A stretch of DNA of 10,998 nt, taken from the NCBI GenBank assembly GCA_964633225.1, contig CAZWFQ010000095.1:1-10998 (forward strand), read 5' to 3'. The notes under the pieces were generated by a model that worked only from the letters and a program-made list of their open reading frames with translations, made no database searches and was not told where the DNA came from. Shown here piece by piece: positions 1-6,523 of this stretch (within the stretch, counting starts at the first letter, position 1; each line of letters opens with the position of its first letter). Origin of the DNA: JAKQIM01 sp964633225 (GTDB taxonomy: Bacteria > Chloroflexota > Anaerolineae > Anaerolineales > UBA4823). The position numbers were made by a program, and so were the translations under genes.

Positions 1-785
1 GGGGTCATCAGCGGCAGGCCGCGCGCCGTCTGGCCCGCCAGCAGCCGGCCCAGGCCGCGGCCCTGCTCACCCAAGACCAGGCGGTTGAAGCCCACGTGCC
101 CAATCTCATCGATGATGATTTCGATCAGGCGCTGCTCCAGCACCTCAGCAAGCTGCGGCTGGTCAGGGATGAGGCTGCGCACACGCTTCAAAGTCCAGTT
201 GAAAATATAGACCCCGGCCACCTCTGAGGCGTAAAGGATGGGAAAAAAGAACAGCTTAGGGGCGTAAGCCAGCGAGCCGATCAGCACTTTGAGTGCCAGG
301 CGGGGAACGTATTCGCCGCCGGCCTGGATATTGAAGTGATGCGCGGCCCCCACCAGGATGCGGGTATGGTACTCTTCTTCCTCCTGGGCGAAGGCAATGG
401 CGCGGCTGGGCAGATCCTGGCTTTGCTGCCAGCGCCTGGCATGCACCGCCTTGACCACGCGCACGCCGTAGGCTTCACCGGCGTTCATCTTGCAAAACAG
501 CAGCAGCAAGAGCAAGGCCGGGTCCAGGTGGGGGTCAGAGGCCGAGAAGTTGGCATACAGGCGGTCGAAATGCGCCTGAGAGACCTGGCCGGCATAGCGC
601 ACCGGTGATGCATTCATCGTTTCCAGGCTGGCCTCGCGCCGCGGCAGGCGGCCTGTGCTTGGGTCAAGCTGCCCATTGCGAGCCTGCAAGTGATCGATGT
701 AGGCCTGGAGCAGGGCCTGGCGCTGGGCATCATCAACCCGGGCATAAAAACTGTCCGAACGGGTGGGGGAAGGGGGAATGGTCAT
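1..785 (-). CDS. Ferritin-like di-iron protein, partial (C-terminus outside window)
   Basis: The frame is open from ATG at 785 to the left edge, giving 261 complete codons with no stop. Translation shows the six ligands of a ferritin-like di-iron carboxylate site in the right order: Glu104 (NAGEAYG), Glu137 and His140 in an E-x-x-H (EEEEYHTRIL), Glu188 (YASEVAG), and Glu227 and His230 in a second E-x-x-H (DEIGHVGFNRL). The pattern of four Glu and two His in a four-helix bundle is typical of ferritin-like oxidases and oxygenases; the spacing is also close to that of AurF-type N-oxygenases. There is no signal peptide, so the protein is probably cytoplasmic. A purine-rich AAGGA lies about 12 bases before the start, rather far. 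The gene follows the secreted-protein gene on the same strand after 53 bases and may be cotranscribed. Substrate unknown. The di-iron call is firm; oxygenase, oxidase or iron storage cannot be told apart. Confidence 0.8.
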   Translation of the reverse strand, partial: MTIPPSPTRSDSFYARVDDAQRQALLQAYIDHLQARNGQLDPSTGRLPRREASLETMNASPVRYAGQVSQAHFDRLYANFSASDPHLDPALLLLLLFCKMNAGEAYGVRVVKAVHARRWQQSQDLPSRAIAFAQEEEEYHTRILVGAAHHFNIQAGGEYVPRLALKVLIGSLAYAPKLFFFPILYASEVAGVYIFNWTLKRVRSLIPDQPQLAEVLEQRLIEIIIDEIGHVGFNRLVLGEQGRGLGRLLAGQTARGLPLMT

Positions 786-838
786 GAGTATATGATATCC
801 TTTTTTGTGTGGGCAGGCAATCCCAAGTCAAAACACCA

Positions 839-2524
839 TCAACGCTGTGCCACCGGCAAGAAGAACCGGTAGCCTGACTGGCTAAACAGGGCAAACACGC
901 CCGGGTGGCAGAGGGGCACGCGCACCTGGCGGGCGGCGGGGTCATGGGCATAGCCCTCGCCCGGGCAAGACTGGCTGATCTCCTCCCAGGCCGTGCCGTC
1001 CCAGTAAGCCAGGATGAAGGTGTCATCTCCCAACTGGAGCCCGGCGGTGTATTCCAACGTCAGCGTCAGCGGCTGGTTAAAGTGCAGGTCATCCAGCGGC
1101 GTGCCGCCTGGCAGGTAGGCCCCCAGGCTGAGCACACGCCCGGCAAAAGCATAGCCTTGGAGAGCCGTGTTTATGGTTGAAAGATCGTTCAAGCCCAACA
1201 AAACGGTCTCGGTCAGCGCACCGGCAGGCACATCCACCACCGTTTCCAGTCCAGAGCCGGTATCATAGCTCAGCGTGGCCTGGGTATCGCTGGGCACCAC
1301 ATTGCCATTCATGAAGGTGGTCGAGAAACCCATATCCGCCAGGTCGGGCTCATAATAATACTGAACATTTCCCGCCAGGTCTGTGAAATTGACGTAATTG
1401 GCCCGCCACACTCCCTGCACCGCATACTGCGGCAGCCAGGTAGTGCCCTGGAAGGTGCCGCTCAGCGCATCACCGCTGAGCTGTTGATCGAGCATGATGT
1501 GCGCCTTGTGCTGTACATCAAGGCCGTCATAGGTGACGACCGGCGAATCCCATAAGATGTGCACCCAGCCGATGCCGCTCAAATCGTCACTCAGTGCCAT
1601 GGTAGTGGTGATAGCCCGCTCGCCGCGATTGGCATCGACAACCGCCGGGTAAGATGCCAGGTTGAGAAGGACCGGCGCCAGGGTATCACTGCTGCCGACC
1701 ACGGTCAGGGTGAGGGGCAATCCCAGCGCGGCCAACTCATCCCGGTACCAGGTTCGTAAATTCCCTATCCGGTCATTGGCAGAAAAGGTATTGACCGACC
1801 ACTCGCCGGCCTCGGCATACTGCGGCAGCCAGGCAGTACACTGGAAGGTGCCGCTCAGGGCATCGCCGCTAAAGGGTTGACTGCTGGTGGCTTTGGCGCT
1901 GTGCTGCCCCGATGGGCTGGCAAATGAGATTTGAACCCACCCAATACCACTCAAGTCGTCGGCGACCTGCACCGTGAGGGTGACCGGCTGACCTTGCGCG
2001 CTCACATCCACCACCGCCGGGGTGAACGTATACCCCACCAGGCTGGGCGGGCGAATATCGCTGTGGGTGCTGAGCACCGTCAGGGTGATTGGCATTCCCA
2101 ACGCTATCAGATCATCCCGGTACCAGTATTTGATATTCCCTGCCAGGTCGCTGGCAGAAAAGTGGCTGACCGGCCACTCGCCGGCCTCGGCATACTGCGG
2201 CAGAAAAACAGTGCTCTGAAGGGTGCCGCTCAGGGCATCGCCGCTGAGCAGTTGACTGCTGGTGGCTTTGGCATTGTACTGCCCCGATGGGCTGACAAAC
2301 GAGATTTGAACCCAGGCGATACCGCTCAGGTCGTCGGTGACCTGGGCAGTAAAAGTGACCGTCTGATCTTGCGCGCTCACATCCACGGTTGCAGGTGCAA
2401 AACTTAGCCCCACCAGGTTGGGCGGCAAGAGATCGCTGTTGGCCTGCGCGCTCAACTGGATGAAGAGAAATGTCATCGCCAGCGCAAGAACCACGGATAC
2501 AGCCAGGCTTGAGATTCTTTTCAA
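839..2524 (-). CDS. Exported protein with three Ig-like repeats and Chloroflexota-type C-terminal tail
   Basis: This is a 561-residue protein when read from TTG at 2524. That start is chosen because AGGAG sits five bases upstream and because it puts a typical signal peptide at the N-terminus: Lys-Arg, a hydrophobic core at about residues 6-22, and an Ala-Gln-Ala cleavage site ending at residue 28. The open frame extends further upstream to 2647, but those residues look non-coding. Three tandem units of about 125 residues follow (about 34-158, 159-283, 284-405). Each has a P-x-L/V-x-x-x-x-[FY] opening, a DDLSGI-W motif, an LSGDALSGT motif, LPQYA, an aromatic strand and GN-x-x-x-[WY]. This is an Ig-like beta-sandwich pattern. 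Residues about 410-548 form another beta-rich domain with a VPAGAL motif, reminiscent of ZU5-like domains. The protein ends YRFFLPVAQR. It is probably a surface or secreted binding/adhesion protein; no catalytic residues are apparent. Confidence 0.85.
   Translation of the reverse strand: MKRISSLAVSVVLALAMTFLFIQLSAQANSDLLPPNLVGLSFAPATVDVSAQDQTVTFTAQVTDDLSGIAWVQISFVSPSGQYNAKATSSQLLSGDALSGTLQSTVFLPQYAEAGEWPVSHFSASDLAGNIKYWYRDDLIALGMPITLTVLSTHSDIRPPSLVGYTFTPAVVDVSAQGQPVTLTVQVADDLSGIGWVQISFASPSGQHSAKATSSQPFSGDALSGTFQCTAWLPQYAEAGEWSVNTFSANDRIGNLRTWYRDELAALGLPLTLTVVGSSDTLAPVLLNLASYPAVVDANRGERAITTTMALSDDLSGIGWVHILWDSPVVTYDGLDVQHKAHIMLDQQLSGDALSGTFQGTTWLPQYAVQGVWRANYVNFTDLAGNVQYYYEPDLADMGFSTTFMNGNVVPSDTQATLSYDTGSGLETVVDVPAGALTETVLLGLNDLSTINTALQGYAFAGRVLSLGAYLPGGTPLDDLHFNQPLTLTLEYTAGLQLGDDTFILAYWDGTAWEEISQSCPGEGYAHDPAARQVRVPLCHPGVFALFSQSGYRFFLPVAQR
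1300..2425 (-). repeat. Three tandem ~375-bp coding repeats
   Basis: Inside the exported-protein gene, three in-frame units of about 375 bp lie end to end (about 2425-2051, 2050-1676 and 1675-1300). Units one and two share long nearly identical DNA stretches, for example around 2172-2203 against 1799-1830 (CTCGCCGGCCTCGGCATACT is identical), and around 2228-2330 against 1855-1957. Unit three is clearly more diverged. This points to a fairly recent duplication of one unit, or to gene conversion between units. Confidence 0.8.
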
Positions 2525-2529
2525 TTTTA

Positions 2530-2534
2530 CTCCT
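2530..2534 (-). promoter_or_regulatory. Ribosome binding site deciding the TTG start
   Basis: The minus strand reads AAAGGAG, five bases (TAAAA) and then TTG at 2524. No ATG or GTG lies nearby in this frame, and the signal peptide begins exactly here, so the TTG start is well supported. Confidence 0.7.
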
Positions 2535-2548
2535 TTGAAGACACAAGG

Positions 2549-2554
2549 ATTATA
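2549..2554 (-). promoter_or_regulatory. Candidate -10 box for the exported-protein gene
   Basis: The minus strand has a perfect TATAAT 24 bases before the TTG start, which would give a short leader of about 18 bases. It overlaps a small palindrome (AGGAT-TAT-ATCCT, 2546-2558). I see no good -35 hexamer at 16-18 bases, so the promoter is only tentative. Confidence 0.4.
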
Positions 2555-2660
2555 TCCTGAAAGGCTCTCCCGCCTCTTACAATATGATGCCCTCCACAGG
2601 GCCTTCTGCCCTTTCAGAGTGACTCGATGCGCCGCCCATCCTGCCAATTCGAAATTTGGA

Positions 2661-3017
2661 TCAAATCCACTGGGCTACAGCGGTCCTTTCATTCGCCACG
2701 TTGCCGGTGTTAACGGTGGTCTTTGGCTCAAGCAAGATGACATGGACTTCTTCTTCTGCAACCGGGCAGTGTTCGACACCCCTTGGGATGACAACAAATT
2801 CGCCCTCATCAAGCCATAAGTCACGCTCGCGCAGCCTGATCAATAACCTGCCCCTGACCACGAGAAACAACTCATCCTCATGTTCATGATGATGCCAAAC
2901 AAACTCGCCCTTCAGCCTGGCAAGTTTGAGGTAAGAATCATTCAGCTCGCCCGCGATACGGGGGCTCCAACATTCTTGGAACAGCCTGAACTTCTCGGCG
3001 ATATTGATCACTTCCAT
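2661..3017 (-). CDS. Small single-domain metal cupin
   Basis: This is a 118-residue protein with both cupin motifs intact. Motif 1 fits G37-x5-H42-x-H44-x4-E49-x6-G56 in a His/Glu-rich stretch (WHHHEHEDELF). Motif 2 fits G72-x5-P78-x-G80-x2-H83. The expected metal ligands are therefore His42, His44, Glu49 and His83. ATG at 3017 is preceded by GGGAGGG at good spacing. The gene lies 26 bases downstream of the ModE-like regulator on the same strand, so the two are probably cotranscribed, diverging from the AOR gene. Small cupins of this kind can be isomerases, dioxygenases or sensors, and the sequence does not tell which. Its position suggests a job linked to the AOR locus, either as a metal or metabolite sensor or in handling an aldehyde substrate; that link is inference. 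Confidence 0.85.
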   Translation of the reverse strand: MEVINIAEKFRLFQECWSPRIAGELNDSYLKLARLKGEFVWHHHEHEDELFLVVRGRLLIRLRERDLWLDEGEFVVIPRGVEHCPVAEEEVHVILLEPKTTVNTGNVANERTAVAQWI

Positions 3018-3043
3018 GATTGCCCTCCCTAAAAGAATAAAAG

Positions 3044-3376
3044 CTATGCTTCAAAGATTTTGCGATAGTTCGTTTCCACCAAGGGCGTCAAAACATCGAA
3101 AAGATGATCCAGCTTCTGCAAGTATGCCTCTGCTTCGGGGGTAAGCTGGGCTCCGCCGCCGTGCAACCCACCAATGTGTGTATCGAGCAGTTTCACGCCC
3201 AAACATTCTTCCATTTCGTGCACCTTTTGCCAGGCAGTGCGGTAGGGGATTCTCATCTGATCTGCCGCGGCATTGATCGAGCCTGTGGCAGCAATCGCCT
3301 TGAGCAAATTGCCCCGCCACAGCGAAAGCGCCACCTGTCCATCAACCTCAATCCATAAGTTAAACCTGGGTTTCAT
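3044..3376 (-). CDS. ModE-type winged-helix regulator, DNA-binding domain only
   Basis: This is a 110-residue protein matching the N-terminal DNA-binding domain of ModE, the molybdate-responsive repressor. The signature runs LLKAIAATGSINAAADQM (helix-turn-helix entry), then IPYRTAWQKVHEMEECLG (recognition helix region), then a glycine-rich wing (GGLHGGGAQLTPEA). Full-length ModE of E. coli is about 262 residues and carries two MopI/TOBE oxyanion-binding modules; here only about 20 residues follow the wing, so no molybdate or tungstate pocket is present. ATG at 3376 is preferred over the adjacent TTG at 3379 because AAGGA is seven bases from the ATG. The gene is divergent from AOR, with a candidate operator between them, and sits in front of a cupin gene. 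It is probably a local regulator of the AOR operon and perhaps of itself. Confidence 0.85.
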   Translation of the reverse strand: MKPRFNLWIEVDGQVALSLWRGNLLKAIAATGSINAAADQMRIPYRTAWQKVHEMEECLGVKLLDTHIGGLHGGGAQLTPEAEAYLQKLDHLFDVLTPLVETNYRKIFEA

Positions 3377-3423
3377 CAACCAATCCTTCCAACGCTATTG
3401 CTTTTTCCGCGATTCTGCGCGAG

Positions 3424-3451
3424 AATGTAAGTCCAGTTAAATAGTTTTCGA
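3424..3451 (-). promoter_or_regulatory. Candidate promoter of the ModE-like/cupin pair
   Basis: On the minus strand, TCGAAA (3451-3446) and TACATT (3429-3424) are spaced by 16 bases; each matches four of six sigma70-type consensus positions. It would place transcription start about 40 bases before the ATG at 3376. Weak evidence. Confidence 0.3.
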
Positions 3452-3465
3452 GTAGATATACTAGT
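3451..3465. promoter_or_regulatory. Small imperfect palindrome in divergent intergenic region
   Basis: AGTAGATATACTAGT has arms AGTAG and CTAGT with one mismatch around an ATATA centre. It abuts the candidate -35 of the minus-strand promoter and could be a second regulator site. It is short enough to arise by chance. Confidence 0.25.
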
Positions 3466-3529
3466 GCCCCCGATCCTCCTTCCGCTCCGTTGTATTGTGA
3501 GCGCCAGGCCGAGAAAGACCCCAGGCTTG

Positions 3530-3558
3530 GTTTCAGGAGAAGAAAGGGGCGCTATTAT
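3530..3558 (+). promoter_or_regulatory. Candidate promoter of the AOR operon
   Basis: TATTAT at 3553-3558 is a fair -10 box, with a weak GTTTCA (3530-3535) 17 bases upstream as the -35. It would give a leader of about 42 bases ending in the strong AAAAAGGAG ribosome site at 3592-3600. The -10 lies inside the inverted repeat described as a candidate operator. Confidence 0.35.
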
Positions 3559-3573
3559 TTTACAACATAACGC
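3549..3573. promoter_or_regulatory. Candidate ModE-type operator upstream of AOR
   Basis: The inverted half-sites GCGCTAT (3549-3555) and ATAACGC (3567-3573) match at six of seven positions and are separated by 11 bases. As I recall it, the E. coli ModE operator at modA has CGTTAT and ATAACG half-sites about 12 bases apart, so both sequence and spacing are close. The site ends 33 bases before the AOR start codon and overlaps a -10-like TATTAT (3553-3558), a geometry that suits repression. A ModE-type DNA-binding gene lies next to it. The match is read by eye; binding is inference. Confidence 0.5.
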
Positions 3574-3606
3574 TCTGTTCACCCAACCCCCAAAAAGGAG
3601 AAAACA

Positions 3607-5373
3607 ATGCCAAGACAAATCTTACGCGTTAATATGAACGATCTGACTTTCAAATATGAGCCAGTTCCAGAAAAGTGGGCTCGCTGGGCTGGGCGCGCCA
3701 TGACATCGGCCATTGTCTCGGATGAGGTCGAGCCAACCTGCCACCCCCTGGGCCCCAACAATAAACTGGTCATCGCGCCAGGATGGGCCACCGGTTCGCC
3801 GGCGGCTCCTAGCAGCGGGCGAACATCCTTCGGCGGCAAAAGCCCCCTGACCGGCGGAATCAAGGAATCGAACGCGGGCGGATTATCAGGGCAGAAGATT
3901 GCCAAGCTGGGCCTGGCAGCCATCATCCTGGAGGGATCTCCCAAAGACAAGCAATGGCGCCTGCTGGTGATCACCAAAGATGGCGTTGATTTTCAAGATG
4001 CAGCACACTTGGTGGGCAAGGGTATGTACGATGTAGATACAGCTCTGTGGGAGAAATATCCCGACACAGCCGTGATTGGCATTGGCCCGGCGGGTGAGTA
4101 TCTGATGTCCAACGCCGGCATCTCGGTGAACGATATAGAAAATGCCCCCGGGCGTTATGCCGGGCGCGGCGGCCTTGGCGCCGTGATGGGTGTGCGCGGT
4201 GTGAAAGCGATCGTGATTGACGATACAGGCGGTCCTGGCGTAGAAATCGCCAACAAGAAACTGTTCGAGGAAGGCCGCAAGAAGCTCACCCAGTCCATCA
4301 TGGAGCATGCCTTGACCAAGCGCGGCGGCGGCCTGCCATCTTATGGTACGGCAATCCTGGTCAACCTGCTCAATGAGGCCGGCGGCCTGCCCACCCGCAA
4401 CTTCAGCAGTGGACATTTTGAAGGCGCAGCGAAAATCTCTGGCGAGCGGATCGCCGAAGTAATCAAAGAGCGCTGCGGCGACAAAGGTCCCGGCACGATG
4501 GGGCATCATTGCCATCCAGGCTGCATCATCAAATGCTCTAACATTTACCCCGATGAAAACGGCGAAGCGTTTGTTTCTTGCATTGAGTACGAAACAGCCT
4601 GGTCCTTGGGTGCAAACTGCGGCATTGATGATATCGATTATGTCGCCAAGATGACACGCGAGTGCAATGATATCGGGCTCGATACCATCGAAGCCGGCAA
4701 CACCATTGCAGTTGCCATGGATGGCGGCCTGCTCAAATTCGGCGACAAAGTCGGCGCGCTGGCACTGTTCGATGAAATCCGCAAGGGCACCCCGTTGGGT
4801 CGCCTCTTGGGCCAGGGCGTGGTAACAACCGCGCGCGCCTTCGGTGTTCACCGCGTTCCCACGGTTAAGGGACAGTCCATGCCAGCTTACGAGCCGCGCG
4901 CCGTCAAAGGCATTGGCGTCACCTATGCCACTACTCCGATGGGTGCAGATCACACTGCCGGCTACACCATTGCGCCTGAAATCGCCGGCGTGGGTGGCAA
5001 GGCAGACCCGCTCTCTGATGCAGGCAAAGCCGAGCTCTCGCTGACCTTCCAGGCTGCGACTGCATTCATTGACAGCACTGGCTACTGTCTGTTCATCGCC
5101 TTCCCCATCCTGGATATTCAAGAAGGCTGGGCCGGCATGGCTGAAACGGTGGCAGGTGTTACCGGCATGAATATCACCGGTGCGGATGTCATTCCGATTG
5201 GTAAAGAAATTCTGAAGATCGAGCGTCTCTTTAACGAACGCGCGGGCTTCACCACTGAGGATGACCGTCTGCCAGAGTTCATGGACTATGAAAAACTGCC
5301 GCCTCACGATGTTACCTGGACAATCACAGATGCCGAATTGGATAAGGTTTTTGCCTGGGTGCACGAGGATTGA
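3607..5373 (+). CDS. aor: Tungsten-type aldehyde:ferredoxin oxidoreductase (AOR family)
   Basis: This is a 588-residue full-length member of the AOR family (P. furiosus AOR is 605 residues). These cytoplasmic enzymes interconvert aldehydes and carboxylic acids with ferredoxin, using a bis-pyranopterin tungsten centre and one [4Fe-4S] cluster. Visible features are the N-terminal pterin-binding domain (GWATGSPAAPSSGRTSFGGK, about residues 58-77), the loop GRYAGRGGLGAVMG (about 185-198), cluster cysteines Cys302, Cys306 and Cys310, and the late fourth ligand Cys494 in IDSTGYCLF. GADHTAG carries His449, which by position matches the active-site His448 of P. furiosus AOR. Glu327 or Glu329 (EYET) is the likely catalytic acid. 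The three cysteines are spaced C-x3-C-x3-C rather than C-x2-C-x3-C, which suggests a bacterial YdhV-like subgroup. ATG at 3607 has AGGAG six bases upstream. Six bases separate it from the moaD-like gene. No electron-transfer subunit gene is adjacent. The substrate is not deducible, and molybdenum use cannot be excluded. Confidence 0.93.
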   Translation: MPRQILRVNMNDLTFKYEPVPEKWARWAGRAMTSAIVSDEVEPTCHPLGPNNKLVIAPGWATGSPAAPSSGRTSFGGKSPLTGGIKESNAGGLSGQKIAKLGLAAIILEGSPKDKQWRLLVITKDGVDFQDAAHLVGKGMYDVDTALWEKYPDTAVIGIGPAGEYLMSNAGISVNDIENAPGRYAGRGGLGAVMGVRGVKAIVIDDTGGPGVEIANKKLFEEGRKKLTQSIMEHALTKRGGGLPSYGTAILVNLLNEAGGLPTRNFSSGHFEGAAKISGERIAEVIKERCGDKGPGTMGHHCHPGCIIKCSNIYPDENGEAFVSCIEYETAWSLGANCGIDDIDYVAKMTRECNDIGLDTIEAGNTIAVAMDGGLLKFGDKVGALALFDEIRKGTPLGRLLGQGVVTTARAFGVHRVPTVKGQSMPAYEPRAVKGIGVTYATTPMGADHTAGYTIAPEIAGVGGKADPLSDAGKAELSLTFQAATAFIDSTGYCLFIAFPILDIQEGWAGMAETVAGVTGMNITGADVIPIGKEILKIERLFNERAGFTTEDDRLPEFMDYEKLPPHDVTWTITDAELDKVFAWVHED

Positions 5374-5379
5374 AAGCCT

Positions 5380-5619
5380 GTGAAGGTTGAAGTGGTTGTA
5401 TTTGCTACGCTGCGCCGTTACTGGCCCGATTTAAAGGTCGGCGGCTCTCGGATTGTGGAAGTTGAGCCAGGCACCACCCTGGCCGCCTTACGCGACCAGA
5501 TGGGCCTGCCCGCAGATGAGGTGCGCGTGGTCATGCGCAATCACTTACAGGCTGAACTCAGCGAAGAAGTGTGCGAGGGTGACCGGGTGGCCTATATCCC
5601 AGCAGTTGCCGGGGGCTAA
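5380..5619 (+). CDS. MoaD/ThiS-family sulfur-carrier protein
   Basis: This is a 79-residue beta-grasp protein with the hallmarks of MoaD: a first strand VEVVVFATLR, the VEPGTTLAALRDQMGLP segment, the GDRVAYIPAVAGG end and a C-terminal Gly-Gly. In this family the terminal glycine is adenylated and thiocarboxylated, then donates sulfur for the pyranopterin dithiolene of Mo/W cofactors. GTG at 5380 is the start; GAGGA lies ten bases upstream inside the end of AOR, and the six-base gap implies translational coupling. Dedicated MoaD copies beside AOR genes are known in archaea and bacteria (for example aorD in Aromatoleum). Specificity for this AOR rather than for general Mo-cofactor synthesis is inferred from position. 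Confidence 0.9.
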   Translation: MKVEVVVFATLRRYWPDLKVGGSRIVEVEPGTTLAALRDQMGLPADEVRVVMRNHLQAELSEEVCEGDRVAYIPAVAGG

Positions 5620-5645
5620 GGCCATTACATTCTCTCCTTAATCTT

Positions 5646-5689
5646 AGGATGCGGCTGGACGAGATGAATTTTCCCGCCAGCCGCATCTT
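5646..5689 (+). terminator. Hairpin after moaD-like gene (terminator or attenuator)
   Basis: GATGCGGCTGG (5648-5658) and CCAGCCGCATC (5677-5687) form a perfect 11-bp stem, extendable by one G-U and one A-U pair, with an 18-base loop. It is followed by the T-rich TTCTTATATCTT, which is weaker than a classical U-tract. The next gene starts 25 bases later on the same strand, so partial termination that lowers downstream expression is plausible; an mRNA-stabilising 3' end is another reading. Confidence 0.55.
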
Positions 5690-5714
5690 CTTATATCTTG
5701 AGGGATGATCAAGT

Positions 5715-6518
5715 ATGACCACTTTCCAGCACGTTTTGTGGGGTTACGAACTCACCTACCCTGACAACTGGATCCATCAGACTTTGGATGATGTTGAGGG
5801 GTTTGCCGTGCTCCCCGAAGCGCTGAGAGCAGACTATGACGGGGAGAAAAACGGGTATTTACTGGTGCGAGCAGAGTGGAATGGTTTGATGCAAGCCCTT
5901 GAATCGCTCTGGAACCAGCACATCGGCCTGACCGCCGGGATGTTGGGGGCCAAGAAAGTGGGAGCGGCGCCCTGGAAAATGGGCGGCGCGGTGGGCATGG
6001 AGGCTGAGATCAGCTTGCCCCAAACCAGCGGCAAGCGTTTGTGGGCCGGCATCTTGGGGCGTGGGCCGGTGGTGCTGCACTTTGTGGTTTCGCACAACCT
6101 GGAGGAACGCATCTGGTTTGAGCCGTTGTTCACCCAACTGATTTCCAGCCTGCGCTTCCCAGCCAACTGGGAAGGACTTCCGCACGACGCAACCGGCCTA
6201 TCCCTGCCGCCTGGTTATACCCCCGCTGCGCCAACAGAGATCATTCAAGATATTGCTGACCCCACGCTCTGGCGAGCTTACCGCGGTCAGAGCGCCATTG
6301 GCGCTCTGCAGGCCTTTTACCTGCGCGAGGCGCAGCATCATGGCTGGGAGATCGAATCCTTTGATCCGTTTCCTGGCCCAACAGACCTGGGGTTTGCTCG
6401 CTTTCAGGTGCGCCACGGCGAAACATCCTTCACCCTGGGCCTGATGCCATACGGTGGCGAACGGCTTAGCCGCACCAGCCCGGCCAACCTGGTGATCAAG
6501 ATCAAAAGTAGCGAGTAA
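5715..6518 (+). CDS. Conserved-looking protein of unknown function in AOR operon
   Basis: This is a 267-residue protein that I do not recognise as a named family. It has no signal peptide, no membrane segment and no cysteine, so it is probably a soluble cytoplasmic protein without an iron-sulfur cluster. The N-terminal half starts YELTYPDNWIHQ, a Y-x-L-x-Y-P-x-x-W pattern seen in PsbP/DUF1795-like folds, and continues with a strand-rich region up to about residue 148 (ISSLRFPANW). The second half opens LSLPPGYTPA and contains ALQAFYLREAQHHGWEI, a pattern common in small Chloroflexota modules, so two related alpha/beta domains may be present. ATG at 5715 has GAGGG ten bases upstream. Five bases separate it from the radical SAM gene, so the two are very likely cotranslated. 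An accessory role in AOR maturation, such as a chaperone or scaffold, is inference from position only. Confidence 0.75.
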   Translation: MTTFQHVLWGYELTYPDNWIHQTLDDVEGFAVLPEALRADYDGEKNGYLLVRAEWNGLMQALESLWNQHIGLTAGMLGAKKVGAAPWKMGGAVGMEAEISLPQTSGKRLWAGILGRGPVVLHFVVSHNLEERIWFEPLFTQLISSLRFPANWEGLPHDATGLSLPPGYTPAAPTEIIQDIADPTLWRAYRGQSAIGALQAFYLREAQHHGWEIESFDPFPGPTDLGFARFQVRHGETSFTLGLMPYGGERLSRTSPANLVIKIKSSE

Positions 6519-6523
6519 AAAAC

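Noticed and set aside
1931..2407. Plus-strand frame of 158 codons
   Set aside because: It is the antisense shadow of the Ig-like repeats; the repetition comes from the real minus-strand gene.
2525..2647. N-terminal extension of the exported protein up to 2647
   Set aside because: The extension has no start with a ribosome site, would bury the signal peptide and covers the likely promoter.
3376..3618. Minus-strand 80-codon frame across the divergent intergenic region
   Set aside because: It overlaps the AOR start and the candidate promoters, has no ribosome site and gives low-complexity basic sequence without motifs.
3886..5364. Long minus-strand open frame (492 codons) opposite AOR
   Set aside because: Its translation has no family features and lies entirely within the well-supported AOR gene; GC-rich third positions make long antisense frames common here.
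5715..6150. Assignment of the 267-residue protein as a PsbP photosystem protein
   Set aside because: Only the short Y-x-L-x-Y-P-x-x-W start resembles PsbP-like folds; there is no signal peptide, and the context is tungsten-enzyme maturation, so a photosynthetic role is unsupported.
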